DNA from: Fidelibacterota bacterium
Lineage (GTDB): Bacteria; Fidelibacterota; Fidelibacteria; Fidelibacterales; Fidelibacteraceae
NCBI GenBank assembly: GCA_029931905.1
Contig: JAOZRH010000025.1
Location: 1 to 19,691 of the forward strand
Reading direction: 5' to 3'
Length of the DNA stretch: 19,691 nt
The position numbers and the translations under genes were made by a program. Shown in pieces: positions 7,818 through 15,795 of the stretch (the stretch's first letter is position 1; the number at the start of each line of letters is the position of its first letter). The notes under the pieces were generated by a model that was not told where the DNA came from, did no database searches, and was given only the letters and a program-made list of their open reading frames with translations.

Positions 7818-8588
7818 ATGAAAGATTTTCCAATATTAGCTTATCATAAAATTTCACCACAATTTGAGGTGGGGCTAACCACAATTCATCCTAAAACTTT
7901 TGAAAAACAGATGAAATATTTACAAAAAAAAGGTTTTATTGGTTGTAGTTTACAAAATTATTTAGATGCACCACAATCAAATAAATTTGTAATTACATTT
8001 GACGATGCATATGAGAATGTTTATCAATATGCCCTGCCAATATTAGAAAAACTCAAATTCACAGCATCAATATTCGTGATTTATGATTATATTGGAAAAG
8101 AAAATTCGTGGGATGCAAATTTTCTTGGAATAAAATTTCAGCATGCTAATCAATCACAACTACAAAAATTATCTGATTCCGGTTGGGAACTTTGTTCACA
8201 CTCACTTTCACACAAGGCTCTAAATATTTTGACAAAAGAACAAATTATTAATGAAATAAAACTTTCTAAAATTAAATTGGAAAAAATGTTTAATGTTACA
8301 ATAAATAGTTTTGGATTCCCATTCGGATATTACAATAAAAATATTATAAAAATAGTGAAAGATTGTGGATATAAAAATGGTGTCGGCTTTACAAAAAACT
8401 ACGATAATGAAATTCCGATTTATGGACGAATGGGAATTTATAAATATATTGATTTAAAACACAGTATCTACATTAAAATCAACAAAAATCATCCATTGCA
8501 TTTTTTTGAAGTATTGAAAGGACAATCTGTTCACTTGGGAGCCTACATTACTATTATATATCAAAAAATTATCAACAAACAGAATTAA
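7818..8588 (+). CDS. NodB-family polysaccharide deacetylase
   Basis: This 256-residue protein has the motifs of carbohydrate esterase family 4: motif 1 TFDDAY with D62 and D63, motif 2 H128-S-L-S-H132, and motif 3 FGFPFGYYN. The Asp-His-His metal triad and the catalytic Asp are therefore present, so it should be active, removing N-acetyl groups from a cell-wall, capsule or LPS-type glycan; the substrate cannot be read from sequence. The opening PILAYHKIS is typical of the group near poly-GlcNAc and lipopolysaccharide deacetylases. No signal peptide is evident, so it is probably cytoplasmic or at the inner membrane surface. It is probably translated together with the peptidase 6 bases upstream, as no clear Shine-Dalgarno precedes its ATG. 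It ends directly against the thpR remnant on the other strand. Confidence 0.92.
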   Translation: MKDFPILAYHKISPQFEVGLTTIHPKTFEKQMKYLQKKGFIGCSLQNYLDAPQSNKFVITFDDAYENVYQYALPILEKLKFTASIFVIYDYIGKENSWDANFLGIKFQHANQSQLQKLSDSGWELCSHSLSHKALNILTKEQIINEIKLSKIKLEKMFNVTINSFGFPFGYYNKNIIKIVKDCGYKNGVGFTKNYDNEIPIYGRMGIYKYIDLKHSIYIKINKNHPLHFFEVLKGQSVHLGAYITIIYQKIINKQN

Positions 8589-8675
8589 CTATTTTTTTAA
8601 ATTTTGTATTCGCTCTAATTCATCTATAACATTCTTGGGTAAAGGAATTGCAAAAAATGTTCTAATTTTGTTCAT
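8589..8675 (-). pseudogene. thpR: N-terminal remnant of RNA 2',3'-cyclic phosphodiesterase ThpR (LigT)
   Basis: A 28-codon frame starts at ATG 8675-8673, overlaps the last 14 bases of cinA and stops at TAG 8591-8589. Its translation contains RTFFAIPLPKNVIDELERIQ, the standard first beta strand and helix of ThpR/LigT proteins (usually R-x-F-I-A-I-x-L-P). In many bacteria thpR directly follows cinA, which is exactly the position here. A full protein has about 180 residues and two H-x-T/S-L motifs; both are missing, because the complementary strand beyond 8588 is the intact deacetylase gene. I infer a gene truncated by rearrangement. The remnant may still be translated through overlap with cinA, but it cannot be an active phosphodiesterase. 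Confidence 0.7.
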
Positions 8676-9903
8676 CTCTCAACAGTTCCAATCTTAATAA
8701 ATCCAATGCTCTCTGTGATGAATATTGTTTATTTAAAATTCTATCTTTATTAAAATTAATTTTCTTTGCATATGTTTTCTTTTTTGTTGAAATCCCTATC
8801 CAAACTAATCCAACTGGTTTAGTTTTAGTTCCTCCATCTGGTCCTGCTATTCCTGTAATTGCCAAAGAAATATCTGTTTTGGATATTTTTCGCATTCCTT
8901 TTGCCATCTCTATTACAACTTCTTTGCTAACAGCTCCATATTTTTCCAATGTTGAATGTTTTACATTTAAATATTTCTCTTTAGCTTGGTTGCTATAAAC
9001 TACAATCCCTTCTTTGAAATATTTCGATGAACCAGCATTTTGTGTAATTCTGTGAGAAATCAATCCACCAGTACAGGATTCAGCAACAGAAATTGTCAAT
9101 TGATTTGCAAGTAATATTTTTGCAATAATTTCTGTAATATCTTCGCTTTTTGTTGAATAAATTAAATTTCCCAAAACAGACAACAATTCCTTTTTTGATT
9201 GTAATAAATCATCATTGCCTTTAATTATTTTTTGCCCAATGCGAATTTTTACACCTTCGATTGATGGATAATATGACAAAACTACAGATGGATATTTTGC
9301 AAATATAAACTCAATTTTTCCTATTAATTCTGCTTCTGAAATTCCTGTTGTACTTATTGTAAACTCCTGATATCCAATTTTTGTATGTTTTCGTAATTTC
9401 GGCAAAATTTGGCATTCCATGATATTTTTCATTTCAAATGGGACGCCCGGCATAATATAATATTCTTGTGCATTCTTTGTAAAACACATACCCTTCGCAC
9501 TTCCTTTCTGATTAGATAAAATTTCTGCATTGTCGGGATAATACGCTTGACCATCTATTGTATCCGGAAATTCTCGTCCTCTGTCCTTAAAATATTGTTT
9601 TAATTCATTTAGAATATTTTGGTGAAAAACCAATTTTCCTTTAAAATATTTTGTAACAACTTTTTTGGTAATATCATCTCTTGTTGGGCCTAATCCACCA
9701 GTTATAAATATATATTTGGTATCACTTTGAATATTATTTAATGTGCGAACAATGCTTTCTTCTTCGTCTGCAATCGTATAATGTGTAACTACTTTTACAC
9801 CAATTTTTCTCAACTCTCCGCTTATCCAATGAGAATTTGTATTCAATGTGTGAGCAGATAATACCTCATCTCCAATAGCAATAATTTCTGCTTTTTGTTC
9901 CAA
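8662..9903 (-). CDS. cinA: CinA: nicotinamide-nucleotide amidase / MoaB-like two-domain protein
   Basis: The protein (413 residues, full length) has an N-terminal MoaB/MogA-like domain (about 1-170; AIGDEVLSAHTLNTNS, TGGLGPTRDDIT, IMPGVPFEMK) and a C-terminal PncC amidase domain (about 255-410; VAESCTGGLISHRIT, AITGIAGPDGGT, PVGLVWIG). CinA-type enzymes recycle pyridine nucleotides: the C-terminal domain deamidates NMN to nicotinate mononucleotide and the N-terminal domain hydrolyses ADP-ribose-type compounds. The start is TTG 9903: the preceding in-frame codon is a stop, and GGAG sits 6 bases upstream, so this non-ATG start is well supported. It follows pgpA by 13 bases and overlaps the thpR remnant. 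recA, a frequent further neighbour, is not present. Confidence 0.96.
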   Translation of the reverse strand: MEQKAEIIAIGDEVLSAHTLNTNSHWISGELRKIGVKVVTHYTIADEEESIVRTLNNIQSDTKYIFITGGLGPTRDDITKKVVTKYFKGKLVFHQNILNELKQYFKDRGREFPDTIDGQAYYPDNAEILSNQKGSAKGMCFTKNAQEYYIMPGVPFEMKNIMECQILPKLRKHTKIGYQEFTISTTGISEAELIGKIEFIFAKYPSVVLSYYPSIEGVKIRIGQKIIKGNDDLLQSKKELLSVLGNLIYSTKSEDITEIIAKILLANQLTISVAESCTGGLISHRITQNAGSSKYFKEGIVVYSNQAKEKYLNVKHSTLEKYGAVSKEVVIEMAKGMRKISKTDISLAITGIAGPDGGTKTKPVGLVWIGISTKKKTYAKKINFNKDRILNKQYSSQRALDLLRLELLRDEQN

Positions 9904-9916
9904 TTACAACTCCATT

Positions 9917-10411
9917 TTACACAATAAAAAGAAAATATATTTTATGAATTAAATAGTTTATTGCAAGAGCAAATATTCCTGCAATTAAGTCGTCCAACAT
10001 TACACCCCAGCCATTTTTTAGTTTTTGTACTTCATCAATTATCCACGGTTTCCATATATCAAATATTCGAAAAAACACGAAACCGATAATGACAACACTT
10101 ACCATTTTTGGCAAAGCAAAAACAGCAATAAACATTCCAAGAGCTTCGTCAATTACAATATATCCAGGATCTTCAATTTTTAATTCTTTTTCTAAATATG
10201 CACTTGTAATTTTGCCGATAAACAATAAAAGAAGAATTATAATTCCTTGCCCTAAAATCGAAATATTTGGGGAAATAAATATTATAACCGCAGTAAAAAT
10301 ACTTGCAAATGTTCCGGGTGCTTTTGGAAAATAACCAACAAAAAATACCGTTGCGAGAAATCGGCTAATTTCTAATTTTATTTTATTAATTAACAAATTT
10401 TGTTTTTTCAT
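9917..10411 (-). CDS. pgpA: Phosphatidylglycerophosphatase A
   Basis: PgpA dephosphorylates phosphatidylglycerol phosphate to phosphatidylglycerol in the inner membrane. The family signatures are all visible: FPKAPGTFAS near the N-terminus, DPGYIVIDEALGM in the middle, and NGWGVMLDDLIAGIFA near the C-terminus, with several hydrophobic segments between them. The conserved Asp/Glu residues of IDE and LDD form the metal site. At 164 residues it is family length. It has a strong Shine-Dalgarno (GAGGTGA, 5 bases before ATG) and lies 58 bases after pgsA, which makes the substrate of this enzyme, so the two steps of phosphatidylglycerol synthesis are adjacent. Confidence 0.95.
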   Translation of the reverse strand: MKKQNLLINKIKLEISRFLATVFFVGYFPKAPGTFASIFTAVIIFISPNISILGQGIIILLLLFIGKITSAYLEKELKIEDPGYIVIDEALGMFIAVFALPKMVSVVIIGFVFFRIFDIWKPWIIDEVQKLKNGWGVMLDDLIAGIFALAINYLIHKIYFLFIV

Positions 10412-10469
10412 AATTCACCTCTTGTTTACAATTTTTCTGTCAATAATTGGCGAGTGTGAAAAATTTTTC

Positions 10470-11060
10470 TTATTGTTCTTTCTTAAAGACAGCTTTATTA
10501 TCTAATGCATACAACACACCAGTATATAAAGTAAAAATTGTTGTTATCGTCATTAGAATCCAATAAACATTATTGTTTTCTAAAAAAATAATTACTGGTG
10601 TAATAAATGCCATAAATGGTACTTGTAACAACATCTTAAAAGCAATCACGATATAAATAAAAACAATCTGAAAAACTGTTTTTGCTTTTGCAATATTTGT
10701 AGTAACTATGCTATTATTTCGCTTTACCATTATTGATCTGATTACTGTTACAAAGATATCTCGAAAAACAACAATTATTACCATCCATAGTGGAATAATA
10801 TCTAAAATAACAAAAGTGATAAAAGTTGAAATAATTAATATCTTATCTGCTAATGGATCAGCAAATTTACCAAATTCACTAACAACATTATATTTACGAG
10901 CAATATGTCCATCAACACCGTCAGATACAGATGCTACGATAAAAGTAATTAATGCAAATAACATAAAAAATGGTTTTGGTGTTACTAAAAAATATAGAAA
11001 CAATGGTGTTAAAAGAATTCTAAAAATTGTTATAATATTGGGAATAAATGTTTTTTTCAT
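10470..11060 (-). CDS. pgsA: CDP-diacylglycerol-glycerol-3-phosphate 3-phosphatidyltransferase
   Basis: PgsA transfers the phosphatidyl group from CDP-diacylglycerol to glycerol 3-phosphate at the inner membrane, giving phosphatidylglycerol phosphate. The CDP-alcohol phosphotransferase motif D-G-x2-A-R-x8-G-x3-D-x3-D is intact at D50, G51, A54, R55, G64, D68 and D72. The start FIPNIITIFRILLTP is the typical first membrane segment, and about six hydrophobic helices follow; 196 residues is family length. Other members of the superfamily make phosphatidylserine or cardiolipin, but the N-terminus and the pgpA neighbour argue for PgsA. It starts 2 bases after recR. Confidence 0.95.
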   Translation of the reverse strand: MKKTFIPNIITIFRILLTPLFLYFLVTPKPFFMLFALITFIVASVSDGVDGHIARKYNVVSEFGKFADPLADKILIISTFITFVILDIIPLWMVIIVVFRDIFVTVIRSIMVKRNNSIVTTNIAKAKTVFQIVFIYIVIAFKMLLQVPFMAFITPVIIFLENNNVYWILMTITTIFTLYTGVLYALDNKAVFKKEQ

Positions 11061-11062
11061 TA

Positions 11063-11668
11063 TTAATTATCTCTTTTTATTTCTGTACGATTTTCTAAAG
11101 CTTTAGCAATTGTGGCTTCATCTGTAAATTCAAGATCTCCGCCAATAGGAATTCCTCTCGCTAAATTTGTAATTTTTATATTTTTGTTTTTTACAATTTT
11201 ATTTAAATAATAAACTGTTGTATCACCTTCAATAGATGGATTTATTGCAACAATTATTTCTTTAACATTATCTAATCGCTTTAATAATCCATCAAAATCC
11301 AAATCATCAGGACCAACACCATCTAAAGGTGAAATTAATCCACCCAAGACATGATATTTTCCATTAAAGGAAACTGATTTTTCTAATGCAATCACATCCA
11401 TACTATCTTCAACTACACAAATAATGCCTTCATCTCTTTTTGTATCGCTACATATAGAACATTTTTCATCTTCAGTCATATAATTACATATTGGACAATG
11501 TTTTACCTTATCTTTTAAATCAATTATCGCTTTTGCAATTTCTATTACTTTTTCTCGTGGAGTATCCATCAAATGAAAAGCTATGCGACGAGCACTTTTT
11601 CTTCCAATGCCCGGAAATTTTGAAAACAATTCACCTATATTTTCAATAGATTTTGGAATATTACTCAT
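11063..11668 (-). CDS. recR: Recombination protein RecR
   Basis: RecR forms a ring clamp that works with RecO, and with RecF where present, to load RecA on gapped single-stranded DNA. The 201 residues show the helix-hairpin-helix (FSKFPGIGRKSARRIA, about 15-30), the four-cysteine zinc finger C58, C61, C70, C73, and the Toprim domain starting with ICVVEDSMDVIA, followed by the GGLISPLDGVGPDDL and ARGIPIGGDLEFTDEAT segments diagnostic of RecR. It is preceded by ybaB with a 4-base gap, the classical pairing. dnaX, often the first gene of that group, is absent: a GNAT gene stands upstream instead. Confidence 0.98.
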   Translation of the reverse strand: MSNIPKSIENIGELFSKFPGIGRKSARRIAFHLMDTPREKVIEIAKAIIDLKDKVKHCPICNYMTEDEKCSICSDTKRDEGIICVVEDSMDVIALEKSVSFNGKYHVLGGLISPLDGVGPDDLDFDGLLKRLDNVKEIIVAINPSIEGDTTVYYLNKIVKNKNIKITNLARGIPIGGDLEFTDEATIAKALENRTEIKRDN

Positions 11669-11672
11669 TAAT

Positions 11673-11999
11673 TTAAAATCCCAATCCCGATAAACTATTT
11701 CCTAATCCACCTTGAATATTTCCCATTTTTGAGTTCGCAAGTTCTTCAGCATTTTGCATTGCTTGATTTACTGCGGCCAATACCAAATCTTCAACCATTT
11801 CTACATCTTCAGATAATATTTCTGGCTTTATTGTTACATTTTTTATCTCTTTTTTTCCATTGACCTTTACAACAACCATTCCTCCACCAGCAGAACCTTC
11901 TACGATTTCATTCGCTAATTCATCTTGTGCTTGTTGCATTTGTCTTTGCATTTTTTGTGCTTGCTTCATTAATCCTTGCATTCCACCTTTTGGCATCAT
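11673..11999 (-). CDS. YbaB/EbfC family nucleoid-associated protein
   Basis: This 108-residue protein has the family layout: a Met/Gln-rich N-terminus (GGMQGLMKQAQKMQRQMQQA), a central beta segment (GGGMVVVKVNGKKEIKNVTI), and the C-terminal helix with LVLAAVNQAMQNAEEL. YbaB proteins form dimers with a tweezer shape, bind DNA with little sequence preference and are thought to organise the nucleoid or aid repair. Two ATG codons in a row (11999 and 11996) are possible starts; AAGGAG lies 8 bases before the first, which I chose. Immediate linkage to recR is the usual context in bacteria. Confidence 0.96.
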   Translation of the reverse strand: MMPKGGMQGLMKQAQKMQRQMQQAQDELANEIVEGSAGGGMVVVKVNGKKEIKNVTIKPEILSEDVEMVEDLVLAAVNQAMQNAEELANSKMGNIQGGLGNSLSGLGF

Positions 12000-12092
12000 A
12001 TTATTTTCTCCTTATATTTTTTTTTATATTTTATATCTGTTAATTTAAGATATATTTTTTAATTTTACAACAATAAGATTGATTTGTTTTTT

Positions 12093-12530
12093 TTATAACC
12101 TTTTCTCCATTATCCAATGTTGAAGCCCTATTTCAATAAATCTATCACCGATTATATTATAATCTAATTTTTTATAAAACCCAACAGAAACTTCTCGAGA
12201 ATGCAAAATTATTTTTTTATATCCGTATTTTTTGGCATATTCCTCAGAATATTTTACCATTGTAGTTCCAATTTGCTCACCTTGATAATTGTCATCTATC
12301 GCAACTTGCCGCATTTGAATTGTGTTTTTATCAATTGGCGAAAGTATTAAACATCCGATTATATCCTTATCAATAAAACTTGTAATATGAATATCTGAAA
12401 ATTCTTTTTCCAATTGCTCAGATGAAAATTTTAACCCCAATGGTTTACGAAGAATTTTATCTCTAAGCTCAACTGTTTTCATATATTCAATAGAGTTAAA
12501 CTTCACTGTTTTTATCTGAATAATTTTCAT
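12093..12530 (-). CDS. GNAT-family N-acetyltransferase
   Basis: The 145-residue protein resembles single-domain GNAT acetyltransferases that use acetyl-CoA. The beta-4 strand MRQVAIDDNYQG runs into the pyrophosphate-binding loop, here QGEQIGTTM; the usual pattern is Q/R-x-x-G-x-G/A, so its first Gly is replaced by Gln. The C-terminal part (ILHSREVSVGFYKKLDYNIIG) is the normal acetyl-CoA-side helix with the F-Y-x-x-x-G/D-Y motif. The early RDKILRKPLGL pattern recalls the ElaA-like/YjcF-like branch; the substrate is unknown. No good Shine-Dalgarno precedes the ATG. It lies between the terminator of the efflux operon and ybaB, so it either has its own promoter in the short spacer or lives on read-through. 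Confidence 0.85.
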   Translation of the reverse strand: MKIIQIKTVKFNSIEYMKTVELRDKILRKPLGLKFSSEQLEKEFSDIHITSFIDKDIIGCLILSPIDKNTIQMRQVAIDDNYQGEQIGTTMVKYSEEYAKKYGYKKIILHSREVSVGFYKKLDYNIIGDRFIEIGLQHWIMEKRL

Positions 12531-12555
12531 ACAATTTTTTCAATATTGGTTTAAT

Positions 12556-12590
12556 AAAAAATACCACATCTTCACAATATGGTATTTTTT
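12556..12590 (-). terminator. Intrinsic terminator of the efflux operon
   Basis: An 11-base perfect inverted repeat, AAAAAATACCA (12556-12566) and TGGTATTTTTT (12580-12590), encloses a 13-base loop. Read on the minus strand it begins 8 bases after the RND stop codon, and the stem ends in a run of six T. It is symmetrical and could also work on the plus strand, but no plus gene approaches it. Confidence 0.75.
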
Positions 12591-12597
12591 GTACTTT

Positions 12598-15500
12598 CTA
12601 TTTAGATTGCCTTTTCATTCTATATTCCTCAATATACAAATGTACAATTGGAATAACAATTAATGTTAGTGGCATAGCAAACCCCAAACCGAATATAAAT
12701 GAATATCCAAGTGGTTGCCATCCTTTTTCTGCATAAGTCAATGGCAATAATCCAATAATTGTCGTTGTTGTTGTAAGCACAATTGGACGAATTCTTGTTA
12801 GAGATCCTTGAACAATGGCTTCTTTTAATTCATATCCACGAGAAACAAGATTGTTGATATAATCCAATAAAATGATTGATATATTTACAACAACCCCCGA
12901 AAGTCCAACAATTGCAACTAATGCAATCAAAGCAAAATTTGCCCCACCAATAAACAATCCATAAATTGCCCCAAATATTCCGAGCGGAATTGTTAAAATA
13001 ATTGTAAATGGTTGAGAAAAGGAACCAAATTGTGCAACCAATAAAACATAAATTAAAATAATTGCAACAATAAATGCCTTACCAAGTGCCACAAACGATT
13101 CTTTAAATTGTTCAAAATCTCCCGAATAATCAAAACTATATCCTTCGGGTAGATTGTATCCAGTTAATGCCAATCTTAATTTTCTAGTAATTTCTACAGC
13201 AGAATATCCTTCATCATTATTTGCAGAAACCCTAACAATTCTATCACCGTCAAGATGATTAATTGCAGAAAAAGTGTTTTCAACATTTGTATTAACAACT
13301 TCTTTTAAACTTACCATTTGGTTTTGATTATTTGCAATTTTAATATTCCCTATATCATTCAATGAGTTCCTATATTCTTCTGATAAACGAACAACAACCT
13401 CCACATCATCATCTCCAAGACGAACAGTTGTTGCTTCAACACCAGCAATTGCAGTTCTAACAGCACCAACTATCGAAGCAGTATTTAACATTAAACTTGC
13501 TGACTTCACTTTATCAATAGTAAATATAATTTGTGGACCGCCTTTCTCAATATCATCTTTAATATCTATCGCTCCATCTATTTTTGCCAACTCTTTTTTT
13601 ACATGCTCAGATAATTTTCCCAATACTTCATAATTATCACCAATAATTTTAATACCAACAGGCGCATCTGTTGGAGGACCACCACCAACGGAAGGCATTT
13701 CAAATTTGGCTCCGGCAATATTATCAAGGTCATCTCTTAACATATTTTGAATCTCTTGAACTGTTTTATCTCTTTCGTCTCCATCTACCAAATCCATAAC
13801 TATTTGTGCAAAATTTTCAGAACCACCTATACTAAAACTATACGAAGAAGCCCCTTCATATCCAACATTAGAAACAAACGCTTCCAAATATGGAGAATAT
13901 TTATCTTTTAATATTACTTTTTCTACTTGTTGTACAATATAGTCGGTCTCTTCAACTGTCGAACCAATTTGCGTCTCTACATCAATATAAATCTGACCAA
14001 GATCTTCAGGTGGAAACAATTCTATTTCAACCAATCCAGTAGTAATTAAAAGTATCGCACCAAGAATATAAACTGGTATAAACGACAAATATTTTAAACG
14101 ATGATTTAATGCACTTCTCAAAATCGGTTCATAAAAATTTTGTAATTTCCTTGTCAATTTGATTCCAATATTCTCTTTCTTTTTATGAATAATCGGCAAT
14201 CTCATTATTTTTGCACTAATAGTTGGATTAACAATTACACCAACTAAAAACGAAGCAATTAAAGCAATTGTAACTGTAATTGGAATATATTTCATATAAT
14301 CGCCCATCGTTCCAGGCATAATTAACATCGGTAAAAATGCTGCGATTGTTGTCAAAGTAGAAGTAAAAATCGGCATCGCAACTTCTTTAATACCAACTAC
14401 AGAGGCATGTGCTCTAATAGCCAAGTGTGGAACATCACTCTCTTTTACACTTTCTAAAATATCATCACTAACATTATCTAATTTATCAGAATTTTTTTCG
14501 ATTGACTTCCAATCATGAGGAATATTTAAAGCAATTGCTCCAATATATCTTCTTTTGAATTCGCCAAGATGTCTAAAAATATTTTCTACAACAACAATGG
14601 CATTGTCAACAATCATACCGATAACCAGCACAATTGAAAAAAGTGTAATTGTATTTAAAGAAACATCAAAAAGCCACAACATTGTAAATGTAAGAAAAAT
14701 AGTAAGCGGAATAATTATCCCAGCAATTAGTGAATTACGAAATCCCAAAAATAAATACAACACTAAAATAACAAGTACCAATCCCTGTAAACCCGATTGA
14801 TATACTTGATTTAAAGATTCTTCAATCTGATCAGATTGATTACCTGTAACAGCATAATCTGTCCCAACTGGCAACCACCCCCTCGATTCTTCCATATATT
14901 TTAAAACATTTTCAGTAACTTCAATTGTATTTGCACCCTGTTTTTTCTGGACTGATAAAGTGATCGCTGGTTTTGCATCTAATCTTGAATAACTTTCCTG
15001 TTCTTTATATCCATCTACAATTTGAGCCACATCACTCAATTTAATTACATTATTATTTAATCCCTTGATTGTAATGTTCTGCAAATCATAAACATCATTT
15101 AATTTTCCATTTATACTTGTTGAATAATTTTTATCTCCAATTGTAATAGATCCACCTGGCATTTCAAGATTTTCACTTTTAATCAAACCAACAATCGCAT
15201 TCAATGTTAAATGATATTTTTCTAATTGAGCAGGATCAAGATCTACATGAAATTCTCGTTCTCTTCCACCAACAACATCACAATTCAGTACATCTGAAAT
15301 TCCCTCAATTCCCGTCTTCAATTTTTCTGCAGTATTTGTTAATTCTACATAATTATCACCACTAAAAGATAAAACTAAAATTGGCATATTGGTAAAATTC
15401 AACTCTAAAACTATTGGATCCATTATATCTTCTGGAAGATCAGATTCTACATCATCAACCGCCGTTCTAACATCGCGAATCTTTTCATCTATATCTTCTC

Positions 15501-15795
15501 CAATATTAAAGTTAACAATAATGCTTGCCATTCCTTGTTCACTTGTAGATCTGACATAATCTACTCCGTCCAATCCACTTAATTTATCCTCTACTTTATT
15601 AGAAATTAATTCCTCCACTTGTTCGGGTGGTGTACCAGGATATGGAACAAGCACAATTGATATTGGAATTGAAACATCTGGCTGAAACTCCTTTGGCATA
15701 GATAAAAAAGCCATACTTCCTGAAATCAATGGAAGAATACATAATAAAATTATTATTACTCGCCAATTACGAATGAATGATTGAAATATCTTCAT
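12598..15795 (-). CDS. RND (HAE-1/AcrB type) efflux transporter
   Basis: This 1065-residue inner-membrane pump exchanges protons for drugs or other amphiphiles, exported through the fusion protein and TolC-like channel encoded upstream. It has the duplicated RND layout: TM1 at about 12-32, porter domain, TM2-6, cytoplasmic link, TM7 at about 570-590, second porter domain, TM8-12. TM4 contains IVDNAIVVVENI: the first Asp (D397) is kept, but the second is Asn 398 where AcrB has Asp 408. In TM10, Val 970 in GVVVNISIILLDY stands where AcrB has Lys 940. Between TM4 and TM5 a charged segment (about 410-460) makes the loop some 40 residues longer than in AcrB. The ATG directly follows the fusion-protein stop, with a strong GAAGGTGA ahead. 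The substrate is not predictable. Confidence 0.95.
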   Translation of the reverse strand: MKIFQSFIRNWRVIIILLCILPLISGSMAFLSMPKEFQPDVSIPISIVLVPYPGTPPEQVEELISNKVEDKLSGLDGVDYVRSTSEQGMASIIVNFNIGEDIDEKIRDVRTAVDDVESDLPEDIMDPIVLELNFTNMPILVLSFSGDNYVELTNTAEKLKTGIEGISDVLNCDVVGGREREFHVDLDPAQLEKYHLTLNAIVGLIKSENLEMPGGSITIGDKNYSTSINGKLNDVYDLQNITIKGLNNNVIKLSDVAQIVDGYKEQESYSRLDAKPAITLSVQKKQGANTIEVTENVLKYMEESRGWLPVGTDYAVTGNQSDQIEESLNQVYQSGLQGLVLVILVLYLFLGFRNSLIAGIIIPLTIFLTFTMLWLFDVSLNTITLFSIVLVIGMIVDNAIVVVENIFRHLGEFKRRYIGAIALNIPHDWKSIEKNSDKLDNVSDDILESVKESDVPHLAIRAHASVVGIKEVAMPIFTSTLTTIAAFLPMLIMPGTMGDYMKYIPITVTIALIASFLVGVIVNPTISAKIMRLPIIHKKKENIGIKLTRKLQNFYEPILRSALNHRLKYLSFIPVYILGAILLITTGLVEIELFPPEDLGQIYIDVETQIGSTVEETDYIVQQVEKVILKDKYSPYLEAFVSNVGYEGASSYSFSIGGSENFAQIVMDLVDGDERDKTVQEIQNMLRDDLDNIAGAKFEMPSVGGGPPTDAPVGIKIIGDNYEVLGKLSEHVKKELAKIDGAIDIKDDIEKGGPQIIFTIDKVKSASLMLNTASIVGAVRTAIAGVEATTVRLGDDDVEVVVRLSEEYRNSLNDIGNIKIANNQNQMVSLKEVVNTNVENTFSAINHLDGDRIVRVSANNDEGYSAVEITRKLRLALTGYNLPEGYSFDYSGDFEQFKESFVALGKAFIVAIILIYVLLVAQFGSFSQPFTIILTIPLGIFGAIYGLFIGGANFALIALVAIVGLSGVVVNISIILLDYINNLVSRGYELKEAIVQGSLTRIRPIVLTTTTTIIGLLPLTYAEKGWQPLGYSFIFGLGFAMPLTLIVIPIVHLYIEEYRMKRQSK

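Noticed and set aside
10458..10469. Perfect palindrome GAAAAATTTTTC directly after pgsA as a terminator
   Set aside because: It has no loop and no following T run, and pgpA follows in the same direction, so it is probably just A/T tract symmetry.
12032..12054. Inverted repeat TATATCT / AGATATA with a 9-base loop and a T run on the plus strand, as a terminator
   Set aside because: No plus-strand gene ends there, the stem is almost all A/T, and on the minus strand no T run follows; chance is likely at this composition.
14555..14800. Open frames antisense to real genes, such as those opposite the RND pump, the M16 peptidase (6530-6823) and pgpA (10089-10334)
   Set aside because: They lie wholly opposite strongly supported conserved genes, have no ribosome-binding sites or recognisable domains, and are expected in AT-rich coding DNA.
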